From positions 2,542,001 through 2,606,000 of the forward strand of contig NZ_AP022579.1 in assembly GCF_010731295.1 (NCBI RefSeq): a stretch of 64,000 nt of DNA, written 5' to 3'. Origin of the DNA: Mycolicibacterium boenickei (GTDB lineage Bacteria; Actinomycetota; Actinomycetes; Mycobacteriales; Mycobacteriaceae). The translations under genes were made by a program, and so were the position numbers. The notes below the pieces were generated by a model. The model had not been told where the DNA came from. It searched no databases and worked only from the letters and a program-made list of their open reading frames with translations. Position 1 is the stretch's first letter. Every line of letters starts with the position of its first letter. Shown in pieces: positions 24,287-33,466 of this stretch.

Positions 24287-24733
24287 TCAGGCGGGTGTCG
24301 TCTGCTGCTGCGCTCCTGCCGGGATCAACCCGAGTTGCTGCAGCATCCCCAGCGTGTCCCAGGTGACCCAGTTCTCGGCGATCTTGCCGTCCTCGATCCG
24401 GGTGGTGTCGGTCAGGTTGATCCGCGCGTGCTTGCCGGTGGCCGGCTGACCCATGAGCTCGCCGGTGTTGTCGCCCTGGGCCTCGAGTAAGGTGCACACG
24501 TAGTCGCCTTCGGCGATTTGCATCTTGATGTCGAACTTGATGTTGGAGAACGACTTCCGGTACATGTCGATCAGGCTCTTCATGTGCTGAGGGCCGCGCT
24601 GATCCCCGAACGGATCCTGGGTGTCGTGGTAGGCCGCGCCTTCGGCGACGAGATCATCCAGCTCGTTGAGCTCCCCGGAGGCGAAGACCTCCCATACGCG
24701 TCGCGCAATCGCCTTGTTCTGATCATCGGCCAT
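24287..24733 (-). CDS. SnoaL-like (ester cyclase/NTF2-fold) protein
   Basis: 148 residues. SnoaL-type polyketide-cyclase fold: VWEVFASGELNELDDLVAEG, AAYHDTQDPFGDQRGPQHM, then a C-terminal NWVTWDTLGMLQQLGLIP. Members bind small hydrophobic molecules or act as cyclases or hydrolases; the ligand cannot be read. It stands alone, 211 bp from the oxidoreductase operon on the same strand. Confidence 0.82.
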   Translation of the reverse strand: MADDQNKAIARRVWEVFASGELNELDDLVAEGAAYHDTQDPFGDQRGPQHMKSLIDMYRKSFSNIKFDIKMQIAEGDYVCTLLEAQGDNTGELMGQPATGKHARINLTDTTRIEDGKIAENWVTWDTLGMLQQLGLIPAGAQQQTTPA

Positions 24734-24944
24734 GATTCCGACCTTTCATGGGGATACGGCACGGCAGAGTACGTCCGCACAGAAAACGGTAGAACCGCCG
24801 GCGGCGATGCGACAGATGCGTCGCAACGTGTGCTGCCACAGGGAATTACCCGCCGCCGCGCGGGTGGTGGCTGACCTGTGTGATTCGCGACGCCGCCACT
24901 GCCGGATGGCGTCGCTTCGGCCAGGGACGGCGGGGCTCGACCAG

Positions 24945-25892
24945 TCAGTTCTCCGGCTCGACATCCAGCACGATCTTGCCGCTGGTGCGGCCCTCGCCGA
25001 TCACTTTCAGCGCCTGCGCGGCCTCCGACAGCGGGTACTGGGCGGCGACATGGACCCGCAGTCGTCCGTCCGCCGCGAGGCCGGCGATGGACTGCAGGCC
25101 GGCCGCATCGGGCTCGACGAGGTAGTCGTACGCGTGGACGTTCAACTCTCTCGCCCGCGGGAACAGACCGGGCGTCCAGGCGGCCTGGGCACTGACGAGG
25201 ACCCCGCCCGGACGGAGACACTCCAGGGCTTTGACCCCGGCATCCCCGCCGAACATCTGGATCACCGCATCCACGTCGCTGACGACCTCGTGGACCGGAG
25301 TGGTGGTGTAGTCGACCACTTCGTCGGCGCCCATACTGCGAACGAAGTCGTGCTTGGCGGCCCGTGCGGTGCCGATGACGTACGCGCCGCGCGCCTTGGC
25401 GATCTGGACGGCGAGATGGCCGACGCCGCCTGCCGCGGCCGAGACCAGCACGAGCTGACCGGAGCTCACCTGGGCCACGTCGACGAGCATCTGCCATGCG
25501 GTGAGCCCCGCCAGCGGCAGCGCTGCTGCCTCGGTGAAGCTCAGTCCGGTTGGGATTGACGCGAAGTGGCGCGACGGTGCGGTGACGAACTCGGCGTAGC
25601 CGCCCGCCTGCCGCGGAAACCAGGGCATGCCGAAGACGCGATCGCCCGCCTGAAATCGGCTGACACCGTAGCCGACCTCCTCGACCACCCCGGCCACGTC
25701 CCAACCGTGGATGAAAGGCAGCTCAAGCATCCGGTTGTACGCCAGGCCGCGGCTTGTGTAGTAGTCGACCGGGTTGACGCCCGCGGCGTGGACCCGGACC
25801 TTCACCTCGGTGGGGGCGGGACGTGGCTCGGGTGTTTCGGCCAGGCGCACAGAGTCCGGACCGTCCCATTCGTCTTGAATGATGGCGCGCAT
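24945..25892 (-). CDS. NADP-dependent quinone-type oxidoreductase (MDR family)
   Basis: 315 residues, zinc-free medium-chain reductase. GroES-like N-terminal domain (AAGVNPVDYYTSRG, GWDVAGVVEEVG), then the nucleotide-binding AAAGGVGHLAVQIAKARGA (about 150-168). No zinc-binding Cys cluster. It is the last gene of an apparent three-gene operon with the tandem SnoaL protein (15 bp gap) and the molybdopterin oxidoreductase. Substrate unknown. Confidence 0.88.
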   Translation of the reverse strand: MRAIIQDEWDGPDSVRLAETPEPRPAPTEVKVRVHAAGVNPVDYYTSRGLAYNRMLELPFIHGWDVAGVVEEVGYGVSRFQAGDRVFGMPWFPRQAGGYAEFVTAPSRHFASIPTGLSFTEAAALPLAGLTAWQMLVDVAQVSSGQLVLVSAAAGGVGHLAVQIAKARGAYVIGTARAAKHDFVRSMGADEVVDYTTTPVHEVVSDVDAVIQMFGGDAGVKALECLRPGGVLVSAQAAWTPGLFPRARELNVHAYDYLVEPDAAGLQSIAGLAADGRLRVHVAAQYPLSEAAQALKVIGEGRTSGKIVLDVEPEN

Positions 25893-25907
25893 GAAGGTCT
25901 CCTCGGG

Positions 25908-26720
25908 TCAACGATTGCCTGCGGGAACGGCGGACAACAGGGCCGAGGTGTCGAACACGACAGTGGTTTCGGCACTTCGGTTTCCGTGCAGGCGAAACCG
26001 GTCGACCCCGGGCCACCGGCGGAGCTCCCCGGCGATCGTGCCGCGGCCTTCCCACGCGAGCATGAGAAGACCGTCGCGATAGGCGAACTCGACCACCGAC
26101 AAGGTCAGGTCCGGGATGAGCTGTACGGCGGCGGCCAGTCGGCCGGCGTACGCATCACGTCCGCGTACCGGCTCGGTGGCGCCCGGCCAGTGCAGGGCAA
26201 CATCGTCGGTGACCAGGTCGTGAACCCCGCTGGCGTCTCCCGGCGACGCCCAGAACTTCGCCCAGCCCGCGACGAAGGATTCGGCGTCGGAGCCTGCTGC
26301 GCGTACACCGGCTTGGCGGCGGAGCAGCTCGGGGTCGAAATAGCCGACGTCGCTGACCAGTTGGCCATCGCGGAACGTGCAGACGAAGGTGACGGGTACG
26401 TCGATTCGGCTGCCCGCCGCGGTGGGCAACCCGAGAAGATCGTCACCCACCGTCCCCGTCATCCGGCCCCACGCCACCGCGGTGTCTTCGCCGAAAGCCA
26501 CGCCGTCGAACTCACCCCGGTAGTCGGGGATCGACCGGAATACCGCTTCGTAGAAGGTCCTCAGTTGAGCATGACCCGAAACGGGCTGGCGGACAGCGGG
26601 GTCCAGATAGCTGCCGTCAGGGGCGTAGGCGGCGACGATGGCCTCCACGTCGTGCCGGTTCTTGGCCTCGGCGTAGCTGCGCAAGCTGTCGCGCAGCACC
26701 TCAAGCTGGTCAGTGTCCAT
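25908..26720 (-). CDS. tandem SnoaL-like protein (two NTF2-fold domains)
   Basis: 270 residues made of two SnoaL-like units. The first (about 5-125) has YAEAKNRHDVEAIVAAYAPD and DYRGEFDGVAFGEDTAVAWG. The second (about 145-260) has FVAGWAKFWASPGDASGVHD and LVTDDVALHWPG. It overlaps the end of the molybdopterin oxidoreductase gene by 11 bases, so it is translationally coupled and probably acts in the same pathway. Confidence 0.8.
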   Translation of the reverse strand: MDTDQLEVLRDSLRSYAEAKNRHDVEAIVAAYAPDGSYLDPAVRQPVSGHAQLRTFYEAVFRSIPDYRGEFDGVAFGEDTAVAWGRMTGTVGDDLLGLPTAAGSRIDVPVTFVCTFRDGQLVSDVGYFDPELLRRQAGVRAAGSDAESFVAGWAKFWASPGDASGVHDLVTDDVALHWPGATEPVRGRDAYAGRLAAAVQLIPDLTLSVVEFAYRDGLLMLAWEGRGTIAGELRRWPGVDRFRLHGNRSAETTVVFDTSALLSAVPAGNR

Positions 26721-28905
26721 CGACTTCTCCTCTCACTGGTGCGGTGCGGATCTGGACCGGGATGCCGTTGAGCACCGCCGTCCCCGACAGGGGGTCGAGC
26801 TCCGTGCCGTCGGCCAGAACGTTGCTGTTGACGCCCGGCCGTCGGCCGGCAAGGTGCACGGACGCCTCGGGTTCGTCGTGCCCCCAACCGTGGGGAAGGG
26901 ACACCACGCCGGGGGTGACGGCGTCGCTGACCTCCACGGGGACGTCGACCGCGCCGGTCCGCGACGTCACGGTCGCGTGCGGCCCCAGTGCCAGGCGTGC
27001 GACGTCGTCGGGATGGACTTGCAAGGTGCAACGGTCGGGGCCCTTGGCAAGCGTGGGCAGGTTGTGCATCCACGAGTTGTTGGAGCGCAGATGGCGGCGG
27101 CCGATCAAGATCATCCCGTTCGAATGCTGTGCATGAAGGTCGTCCCGCAGCCGGGCGACGTCCTCCACCAACAGTTCCGGGGCCAGCTCGATGAGCCCCG
27201 ACGGGGTGTTGAGCACCGCGGGCAGCTGTGGAGTGAGAGGCCCGAAGTCCAGCCCGTCGGGGTACTCACGCAGCCGTGCGACGGTCAGCGGCTCGCCGCG
27301 ATCGCGATAGGGCCCGGCCCGGAGCAACAGGTCGAGGAGACGTTCGGGCCCGCGCGGCGCCGTCGCATCCGGATCTGGACTGACCCCGAGCGTGTTTGCG
27401 AGTGACCCCGCCACCATGTCGTCGATCAGGTCGAGATCGGCCGAGGCACCCTGCCGCGCAACGATTCCGATCAGCCGCAGCAGGGACTGCCAGTCCGGCC
27501 TGTCGCCGGGCTCGGGTGGCAGCACCGGCGGTGAGAATGTCGCGGTGTTGCGGATCGCGAAGTGGCCGAAGAACAGGTCGTAGTGGGACTTCGTGAGCGG
27601 CGAGGGTGCCGGGAGCACGACGTCGGCGTGCGTCGCGGTCTCGTTGCGATACAGATCCAGGCTGACCATCAGTTCCAGCTGATCGAACGCGGCAGTCAGC
27701 CGCGTGCTGTCCGGGGCCGACCGCGCTGGATTGCCGGCCACTGTGATGAGCGCCTTGACCTGTCCCGGTCCGGGAGTGTCGATCTCCTCGGCCAGGCAGG
27801 CCAACGGGAGTTCACCCAGCGTCTCGGGAGCGCCGCGAACCCGGCTGTGCCAGCGCCCGATCGCGGCGTCGGGCCGGCCACTCAACCGCCGTAGATCGGC
27901 TGCCGGAGTGGCGAACATCGCTCCGCCGGGGCGGTCCAGGTTGCCGGTCAGGACGTTGAGCACGTCGATCAGCCAGCTCGTCACGGTGCCGAATCGCTGA
28001 GTGCACGTACCGGTGCGGCCGTACACGGCGGCGGCGGGCGCTGCCGCCAGCTCGCGTGCCAGCCGGCGGATCTCTTCGGCCGCGATTCCGCATTGCGGTG
28101 CAACGGCTTCGGGGGAGAAGTCCAGCGCCAGCGCAGTGACGGTCTCGATGTCGCGGACGTGGGCCTCCAGGCCCCGCAGGTTGATCAGGTTTTCACCGGC
28201 CAGCACGTGGATCAGCGCGAACAGCAGCAGGGCGTCGGCTCCGGGGCGAATCGGGAAATGCCGGTCGGCCTCCTGCGCGGTCTGCGTGCGCTTCGGATCG
28301 ACCACGATCAGACGTCCCCCGCGGCGGCGCAGTGCGCGGAGCCGAGCCCGCATTCCCGGTGCGGTGAGCAGACTCCCGTTCGACACCAGAGGATTGGCGC
28401 CCAGGATCAGCAGATACGAGCAGCGGTCGATGTCGGGGAGCGGGACGGTATACATGCCGCCGAACATGAGCTGGCAGGAGACGAACTTCGGCATCGCGTC
28501 GACGGTGTTGGCGGTGTAGACATTGCGCGAACCGAGGGTCCGCATCAGCGTGCTGGCGTACAGCGTCGTCGCGAAGTCGTGCGCCACGGGATTGCCCAGA
28601 TACAGCGCGACGGCGTCGGTGCCGTGGCGATCGATGATCGCGGTGAGGCGCTGATCGATCACGGCGAACGCCTCGTCCCAGGATGCCGAGACGAGTTTGC
28701 CACTGGGCCTGCGTAACAAGGGTTTTCGCAACCGGTCGGCATCCCGGTGCAGTTCCATGAGGCCGATCGCCTTCGGGCACAGATGCCCACGGCTCAACAC
28801 GTGGTCGCGGTTGCCCCGGATGGCGATGACCTCACCCGCGTCCACGCTGCTCTCAAGCCCGCATCCGGCCTCGCAGAGCGGGCAGACGTGCCGTTGAACT
28901 TGCAT
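26710..28905 (-). CDS. molybdopterin-dependent oxidoreductase (bis-MGD, 4Fe-4S)
   Basis: About 731 residues, DMSO-reductase superfamily, formate-dehydrogenase/nitrate-reductase-like. The N-terminal iron-sulfur motif has Cys8, Cys11, Cys15 and Cys43 (HVCPLCEAGCGLESS, GHLCPKA). Cofactor-binding segments YLGNPVAHDF and LLILGANPLVSNGS follow. The C-terminal dinucleotide-binding domain includes VHPDDVARLALG and SLPHGWGHD. No Tat signal, so cytoplasmic. I choose the ATG at 28905 because the iron-sulfur motif begins at once, and because the start codon then overlaps a TetR operator half-site. First gene of its operon, divergent from a TetR gene. Substrate unknown. Confidence 0.86.
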   Translation of the reverse strand: MQVQRHVCPLCEAGCGLESSVDAGEVIAIRGNRDHVLSRGHLCPKAIGLMELHRDADRLRKPLLRRPSGKLVSASWDEAFAVIDQRLTAIIDRHGTDAVALYLGNPVAHDFATTLYASTLMRTLGSRNVYTANTVDAMPKFVSCQLMFGGMYTVPLPDIDRCSYLLILGANPLVSNGSLLTAPGMRARLRALRRRGGRLIVVDPKRTQTAQEADRHFPIRPGADALLLFALIHVLAGENLINLRGLEAHVRDIETVTALALDFSPEAVAPQCGIAAEEIRRLARELAAAPAAAVYGRTGTCTQRFGTVTSWLIDVLNVLTGNLDRPGGAMFATPAADLRRLSGRPDAAIGRWHSRVRGAPETLGELPLACLAEEIDTPGPGQVKALITVAGNPARSAPDSTRLTAAFDQLELMVSLDLYRNETATHADVVLPAPSPLTKSHYDLFFGHFAIRNTATFSPPVLPPEPGDRPDWQSLLRLIGIVARQGASADLDLIDDMVAGSLANTLGVSPDPDATAPRGPERLLDLLLRAGPYRDRGEPLTVARLREYPDGLDFGPLTPQLPAVLNTPSGLIELAPELLVEDVARLRDDLHAQHSNGMILIGRRHLRSNNSWMHNLPTLAKGPDRCTLQVHPDDVARLALGPHATVTSRTGAVDVPVEVSDAVTPGVVSLPHGWGHDEPEASVHLAGRRPGVNSNVLADGTELDPLSGTAVLNGIPVQIRTAPVRGEVDGH

Positions 28906-28947
28906 ACCTCGAGTATTAACATACGCCAAGTATGTACTTCAAGTATG
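28903..28947. promoter_or_regulatory. clustered TetR-type operators
   Basis: CATAC-GCCAA-GTATG (28920-28934) runs directly into TACTT-C-AAGTA (28935-28945). A third, degenerate CATAC-N4-GTATT site overlaps the start codon of the molybdopterin gene. All lie in the 61-bp divergent region. They are strong candidates for the binding sites of the adjacent TetR protein. Confidence 0.7.
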
Positions 28948-28966
28948 AATCGTGTAGATTGGCGGC

Positions 28967-29569
28967 ATGCCCGGACCGCGCACCCAGGCCGAACGCACGC
29001 GCGCAACCATCGATCAGATCCTGGTGGTGGCACGTGAGCGGTTCGCCGCTGATGGTTACGACAACACGTTCGTCGACAACGTCGCGGAGCGCGCCGGCAT
29101 GACCAAAGGTGCCCTGTACCACCACTTCGAGGGTAAGAAAGGCCTCTTCGCCGCCGTCTTCGAGAACGAGCAGCGCGCGATCGGCGAAGCGGTGAACCGT
29201 GCGGCCCGTGGCACCAAAGACAGTTGGCAGCGGTTCCTACGGGGCTGTCGCGGGTTCTTCGAGGCGGTGCTCGATCCCGGAGTTCAGCGCATCACGTTGA
29301 TCGACGCGCCCGCGGTACTGGGATGGGAGGCCATGCGTGACCTCGAGGACGAGCACGTCACGTCACTGCTACGGCTGGGGCTGGCCCAGGTGATCGCCGA
29401 CGGTCACCTTCCCGAACAACGTGTGGAACCCCTCGCGCACCTCCTGCACGGCGCGATGTGCGAGGCCGCGATGACGGTCGCCCGGTCCTCGGATCCCGAA
29501 CGGGAGAGCCGGGATTCGATGGCCGCCCTGGAGAGGCTGCTCAACGGCATCGCCGCACACGGCAGGTGA
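28967..29569 (+). CDS. TetR-family transcriptional regulator
   Basis: 200 residues. N-terminal helix-turn-helix: RTQAERTRATIDQILVVARE, DGYDNTFVDNVAERAGMTKG, ALYHHFEGKKGLF (about 3-55). The C-terminal ligand domain is of the common TetR_C type (LLHGAMCEAAMTVAR). It is divergent from the molybdopterin oxidoreductase operon with palindromes between them, so it probably represses that operon and itself. Ten bases separate it from the F420-type reductase gene downstream, which it may also control. Confidence 0.9.
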   Translation: MPGPRTQAERTRATIDQILVVARERFAADGYDNTFVDNVAERAGMTKGALYHHFEGKKGLFAAVFENEQRAIGEAVNRAARGTKDSWQRFLRGCRGFFEAVLDPGVQRITLIDAPAVLGWEAMRDLEDEHVTSLLRLGLAQVIADGHLPEQRVEPLAHLLHGAMCEAAMTVARSSDPERESRDSMAALERLLNGIAAHGR

Positions 29570-29579
29570 TCGACCGAGG

Positions 29580-30053
29580 ATGAGCGAAAGTTCCGCCCCG
29601 CCGGCCTATCTGCGGCTGCTGGTGCGGGCTGTCACTCCGCTGGTCAAGACCGTGCTGCGGTCCCCGGCGCACGGCTGGCTGAGCGGCTCGATGATGCTCC
29701 TCACCGTGACGGGCCGGCGCACCGGTCGACGCTACGAGATCCCGATCAGTTACGTGGCCGACGGTGCGGCCATCATGTGTATCACGGGAATCGAGAACAC
29801 CTGGTGGAAGAACCTACGCGGTGGCGCCGATGTCACGGTGTTGTTGGGGCGCAAACGCTTTGGTGGATATGCCGAGGCGTCGACCGGCGCGGCCAACCTG
29901 GCGGTCATCGAGAGCTTCCTGGCGACCAGGCCCCGCGATGCGCGGTTTCACCACGTGCGCCGGGCTGCGCAGGGGCGGTTCGACGCGGATGACCTCACGC
30001 GGGCGGCGCAAACGCGCGTGGTCATCCGCGTCCAACTCTGGCCGGAGGGTTGA
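29580..30053 (+). CDS. F420-type nitroreductase/quinone-reductase family protein
   Basis: 157 residues of the deazaflavin-dependent nitroreductase (Ddn-like) family: MMLLTVTGRRTGRRYEIPIS, then GIENTWWKNLRGGADVTVLL (about 70-90). Such proteins use reduced F420 or bind related cofactors to reduce quinones and nitro compounds. It probably forms an operon with the TetR gene. The stop lies four bases from the convergent secreted-protein stop. Confidence 0.85.
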   Translation: MSESSAPPAYLRLLVRAVTPLVKTVLRSPAHGWLSGSMMLLTVTGRRTGRRYEIPISYVADGAAIMCITGIENTWWKNLRGGADVTVLLGRKRFGGYAEASTGAANLAVIESFLATRPRDARFHHVRRAAQGRFDADDLTRAAQTRVVIRVQLWPEG

Positions 30054-30056
30054 ATC

Positions 30057-31265
30057 TCAGCCGGTCTCGGCGTCCCCGCCGGCCGAACTGCTTCCCGGTG
30101 TGGACTTCGCCGAGCTGCCACTGAGTCCCTTCAGGGACTTGGTGACGTTGTCGCGAATATCGTTGATTCCCTTGCCGATTTGGCTGCCGGCAGACTCTAG
30201 TGATGCGCGTACCTGGTCGGCCGAGCGGACCGATGTGGTGCCGAGTTTGCCGGGAACCGCCTTGTTGCCTGCCGAAAGATCCGTCGCGCCATTGGAACTG
30301 ACGACCTCCACGGGAGCGACGTCCTCGTCGGCGGTGGCCTCGGGCACTGTCCCCGCGGGTTCCGGGGCAGCGGCAGGCGCCGGATCACCGGTTCCGGGGG
30401 ATTCCGTGGCCACCTCCGCTACTGCGGAGGTGGTGGCAGCCGCGGCAGGGGGCGGCAGAGCGATCTGCTTGGCAAGCTGTTCCGGCAGCTTGAGCAGCAA
30501 CTGGACGACCGGACCGCCGACGACCACGCACTGGCAGGTGAAGATCTTGCGGTAATCCAGAATTCCGCCGGGCTTGTTGATCAGGGCATCGGTCAGCTCG
30601 GCCGGGGCATTGGCGATTGCGAACAACGCCCCGGTGGTGTCGCCGGCCTCGTAGGCATCGAGTGCGGTTTGTGCGGTGCTACCCAGCGACTTCAGCACCG
30701 TGCCCGGGGTATTGACGACCAGTCCCATGAGGGTGGACATGGTCGAGATGCCGATGACCCCCCGCACCACGGTTTCGAGGTGGTCGATCATCGTGCCGGG
30801 CACGCTCAACAGGCTCATGAGCGGGAATCCGGCGAACAGGACCGAGGACAACGCGTTTGCGATGGTTTCCGATGCGAGCGCGGGCTGTCCGGCCTGTAGT
30901 TGTTCTCCGGCGGTCTCGAGCGCGTCGACCATCGTCACCGTCGCCCAGTTCTGTAGCGCCGGAATGGCGCCCTGCATACCGGTGGCGAGCCAACCGGCGT
31001 AGGTCTGCAAGTTCGTGACCACCTGCCGTGTCAGCGGCAATGGATTGTTCAACCAGTGGGTGGCGATCTCGCCGGCATTACTGGCGGTGTCGTTGGCGAC
31101 CTGAACCCAACGGGTCAGGGGGTCGACGACGGCGGAGAGTTGTACTGCGGCGGTTGACAGCTGTGTCGGGGTAGGTGGTGGTGGTGCGACGGGGGACACG
31201 GCGATGACGCCTGCCCCCGCTAGTGCGAGGCCTGCCGTTGCGTAGGGCCTCAGCGCTGCATGCAT
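30057..31265 (-). CDS. secreted mycobacterial protein, PE-PPE-cluster type
   Basis: About 402 residues. The signal HAALRPYATAGLALAGAGVI resembles those of the two large paralogues at 13603 and 15900. A helical globular part follows at about 35-250 (QVANDTASNAGEIATHWLNN, GAIPALQNWATVTMVDAL), with CQC in its last segment. The last 140 residues are Ala/Pro/Ser-rich and should be disordered. GGAAGG before the ATG at 31265 decides the start; the 16 codons upstream are not coding-like. It belongs to a widespread but unnamed mycobacterial family. Function unknown. Confidence 0.78.
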   Translation of the reverse strand: MHAALRPYATAGLALAGAGVIAVSPVAPPPPTPTQLSTAAVQLSAVVDPLTRWVQVANDTASNAGEIATHWLNNPLPLTRQVVTNLQTYAGWLATGMQGAIPALQNWATVTMVDALETAGEQLQAGQPALASETIANALSSVLFAGFPLMSLLSVPGTMIDHLETVVRGVIGISTMSTLMGLVVNTPGTVLKSLGSTAQTALDAYEAGDTTGALFAIANAPAELTDALINKPGGILDYRKIFTCQCVVVGGPVVQLLLKLPEQLAKQIALPPPAAAATTSAVAEVATESPGTGDPAPAAAPEPAGTVPEATADEDVAPVEVVSSNGATDLSAGNKAVPGKLGTTSVRSADQVRASLESAGSQIGKGINDIRDNVTKSLKGLSGSSAKSTPGSSSAGGDAETG

Positions 31266-31529
31266 CGGCGATTCCTTCCGGAGGGATGTTTGACACCGGG
31301 AAGGTAACCGCACTAGACGCCGTCGCGGATTCGATTCGGCTGATTATGAATTTAAGCTAGCAGGTGCGGCTAACTGCATACCTGCACTCTGTAGCCTTTG
31401 GCTCCTTTATGGTCGCCACGCTGACGATGCTAGGGGCAAGTAAGAATTCAAAACCTAGATACTTGCGAATGCAATCAATGGGGTCGGCGGTTGCAACCCG
31501 TTCCAGCGGTTCGGCGCAGCGTGCTCGGC

Positions 31530-32300
31530 TCAGCCGGTCACCCAGTTCGGCGGGCGCTTCTGCAGGAACGCCATCATGCCCTCGCGGGCCTCGTCGGAGA
31601 CGAACAGCTGCGCGGACTGTCGGGTCAGATCCTCGGCATCCCGATCGAACCCACGCAGAATCGATGCCGTCGTCAGCGCCTTCGACGTCGCCAGCCCCTG
31701 CGGTGAACCCTTCGCGATCTCACCCGCCAGCGCGGCCACCGCGCCCTCGACGTCGTCAGCGGACTGCGTGATCAACCCGATCTCGGCCGCCTCGGCGGCG
31801 CCGAACTTCTCACCTGTGACGAAGTAGCGTCCCGCCGCCCGGGGCGCCAACTTCGGCAACAGGGTCAGCGAGATGATCGACGGTGCAACGCCGATCCGCG
31901 CCTCGGTCAACGCGAACGTGCTCTGTGGTCCGGCGACGACGAGATCGCACGCGCCGACGAGTCCCATCCCGCCGGCCCGCACGTGCCCGTCGATCGCGCC
32001 GATCACCGGGACCGGCAACTCCAGGATCGTCCGGAGCAGCTTGGTCATCTCACGGGCCCGCCCCACGGCGATGTCCCCGGGATCCTGGCCGGCGGCTTCG
32101 CTGAGATCGGCTCCGGCACAGAAGGTTCCACCGGTATGACCGAGCACCACCACCCGGACCCCGGGCTCGGCAGCGGCGTCGGAGAAGCCCTGGAGCAACT
32201 GCTCGACCAGCGCTGTGGACAGCGCGTTGCGGTTGTGCGGAGAGTCCAGGGTCAGCCGGGCGACGTTGCCGGAGACCGAGTAGTGAACCAACGCGGTCAT
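31530..32300 (-). CDS. echA7: enoyl-CoA hydratase (EchA7 type)
   Basis: 256 residues, crotonase fold. The oxyanion-hole segments are GTFCAGADLSEAA (about 58-70) and DGHVRAGGMGLVGACDLVVA (about 104-123). In many hydratases a Glu follows in the second loop; here the local sequence is ALTEARIGVAPSI. It ends the acyl-CoA operon (eight bases after fadE12) and matches the Rv0971c position. It should hydrate the unsaturated acyl-CoA made upstream in the pathway. Confidence 0.92.
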   Translation of the reverse strand: MTALVHYSVSGNVARLTLDSPHNRNALSTALVEQLLQGFSDAAAEPGVRVVVLGHTGGTFCAGADLSEAAGQDPGDIAVGRAREMTKLLRTILELPVPVIGAIDGHVRAGGMGLVGACDLVVAGPQSTFALTEARIGVAPSIISLTLLPKLAPRAAGRYFVTGEKFGAAEAAEIGLITQSADDVEGAVAALAGEIAKGSPQGLATSKALTTASILRGFDRDAEDLTRQSAQLFVSDEAREGMMAFLQKRPPNWVTG

Positions 32301-32308
32301 CGGGCGCC

Positions 32309-33466
32309 TCAGTACGACCGGGGCAGACCGAGCGAGGTCTGCGCGACGAAGTTCAGGATCATCTCGCGGCTCACCGGGGCGATGCGGGCCAGCTTCGATG
32401 CGTTGACCGCGGCGGCGATGCCGTACTCCTTGGTCAGACCGTTGCCGCCGAGTGACTGCACGGCCTGATCCACCGCGCGCACCGACGCCTCACCCGCGGC
32501 GTACTTGGCCATGTTGGCCGCCTCGGCCGCGCCGAAGTCGTCGCCCGAGTCGTACAGGGTCGCGGCCTTCTGCATCATCAGCTTGGCCAGCTCGATCTCG
32601 ATGTGGTTCTGCGCCAACGGATGCGACAGGCCCTGGTGCGAGCCGATCGGCACCTTCCAGACCTGCCGGGTCTTCACGTACTCGACGGCCTTGTTGATCG
32701 CGAACCGGCCCATGCCGACCGCCGACGCCGCTCCCATGATCCGTTCGGGATTGAGCCCGGCGAACAGCTGCGCGATCGCGGCGTCCTCCGAGCCCACCAG
32801 CGCATCGGCCGGCAGCCGCACATCGTCGAGGAACACCTGGAACTGGCTCTCCGGGCTGACGATCTCCATCTCGATCTTGGTCCAGTTCAGGCCCGGGGTG
32901 TCGGTGGGGATGACGAACAGCGCGGGCTTGAGGTTGCCGGTCTTGTGATCCTCGGTGCGGCCGACGACGAGCACGGCCTGGGCCTGGTCGATACCGGAGA
33001 TGAACGTCTTCTGGCCCTTGAGGATCCAGTCGCTGCCGTCGCGGCGGGCCGTGGTGGTGATGCGGTGGCTGTTGGAACCCGCGTCAGGCTCGGTGATCGC
33101 GAAGGCCATCGTGATCGACCCGTCGGCGATGCCGGGGATCCACCGTTTCTTCTGCTCCTCGGTGCCGAACTTCGAGATGATCGTGCCGTTGATCGCGGGG
33201 GAGACAACCATCATCAGCAGCGCCGAACCGCCGGCCGCCATCTCCTCCATCACCAGGGACAGCTCGTACATGCCGGCGCCGCCGCCGCCGTACTCCTCGG
33301 GGAGGTTCACCCCGATGAACCCGACTTTGCCTGCCTCGTTCCACAATTCGGTGGTGTGCTGACCGGCGCGGGCCTTCTCCAGGTAGTAGTCCTGCCCGTA
33401 GTTGGCGACCATTGCGGCCACCGCCTGGCGCAGTGCCTTCTGCTCTTCGGTCTCGATGAAACTCAT
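32309..33466 (-). CDS. fadE12: acyl-CoA dehydrogenase (FadE12 type)
   Basis: 385 residues, FAD-dependent alpha-beta desaturation of an acyl-CoA. Typical landmarks are GGGGAGMYELSLVMEEMA, MAFAITEPDAGSNSHRITTT (FAD/substrate loop), LKGQKTFISGIDQA, and near the end VQSLGGNGLTKEYG. It overlaps the accA2 stop by four bases (ATGA), so it is coupled. Confidence 0.93.
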   Translation of the reverse strand: MSFIETEEQKALRQAVAAMVANYGQDYYLEKARAGQHTTELWNEAGKVGFIGVNLPEEYGGGGAGMYELSLVMEEMAAGGSALLMMVVSPAINGTIISKFGTEEQKKRWIPGIADGSITMAFAITEPDAGSNSHRITTTARRDGSDWILKGQKTFISGIDQAQAVLVVGRTEDHKTGNLKPALFVIPTDTPGLNWTKIEMEIVSPESQFQVFLDDVRLPADALVGSEDAAIAQLFAGLNPERIMGAASAVGMGRFAINKAVEYVKTRQVWKVPIGSHQGLSHPLAQNHIEIELAKLMMQKAATLYDSGDDFGAAEAANMAKYAAGEASVRAVDQAVQSLGGNGLTKEYGIAAAVNASKLARIAPVSREMILNFVAQTSLGLPRSY

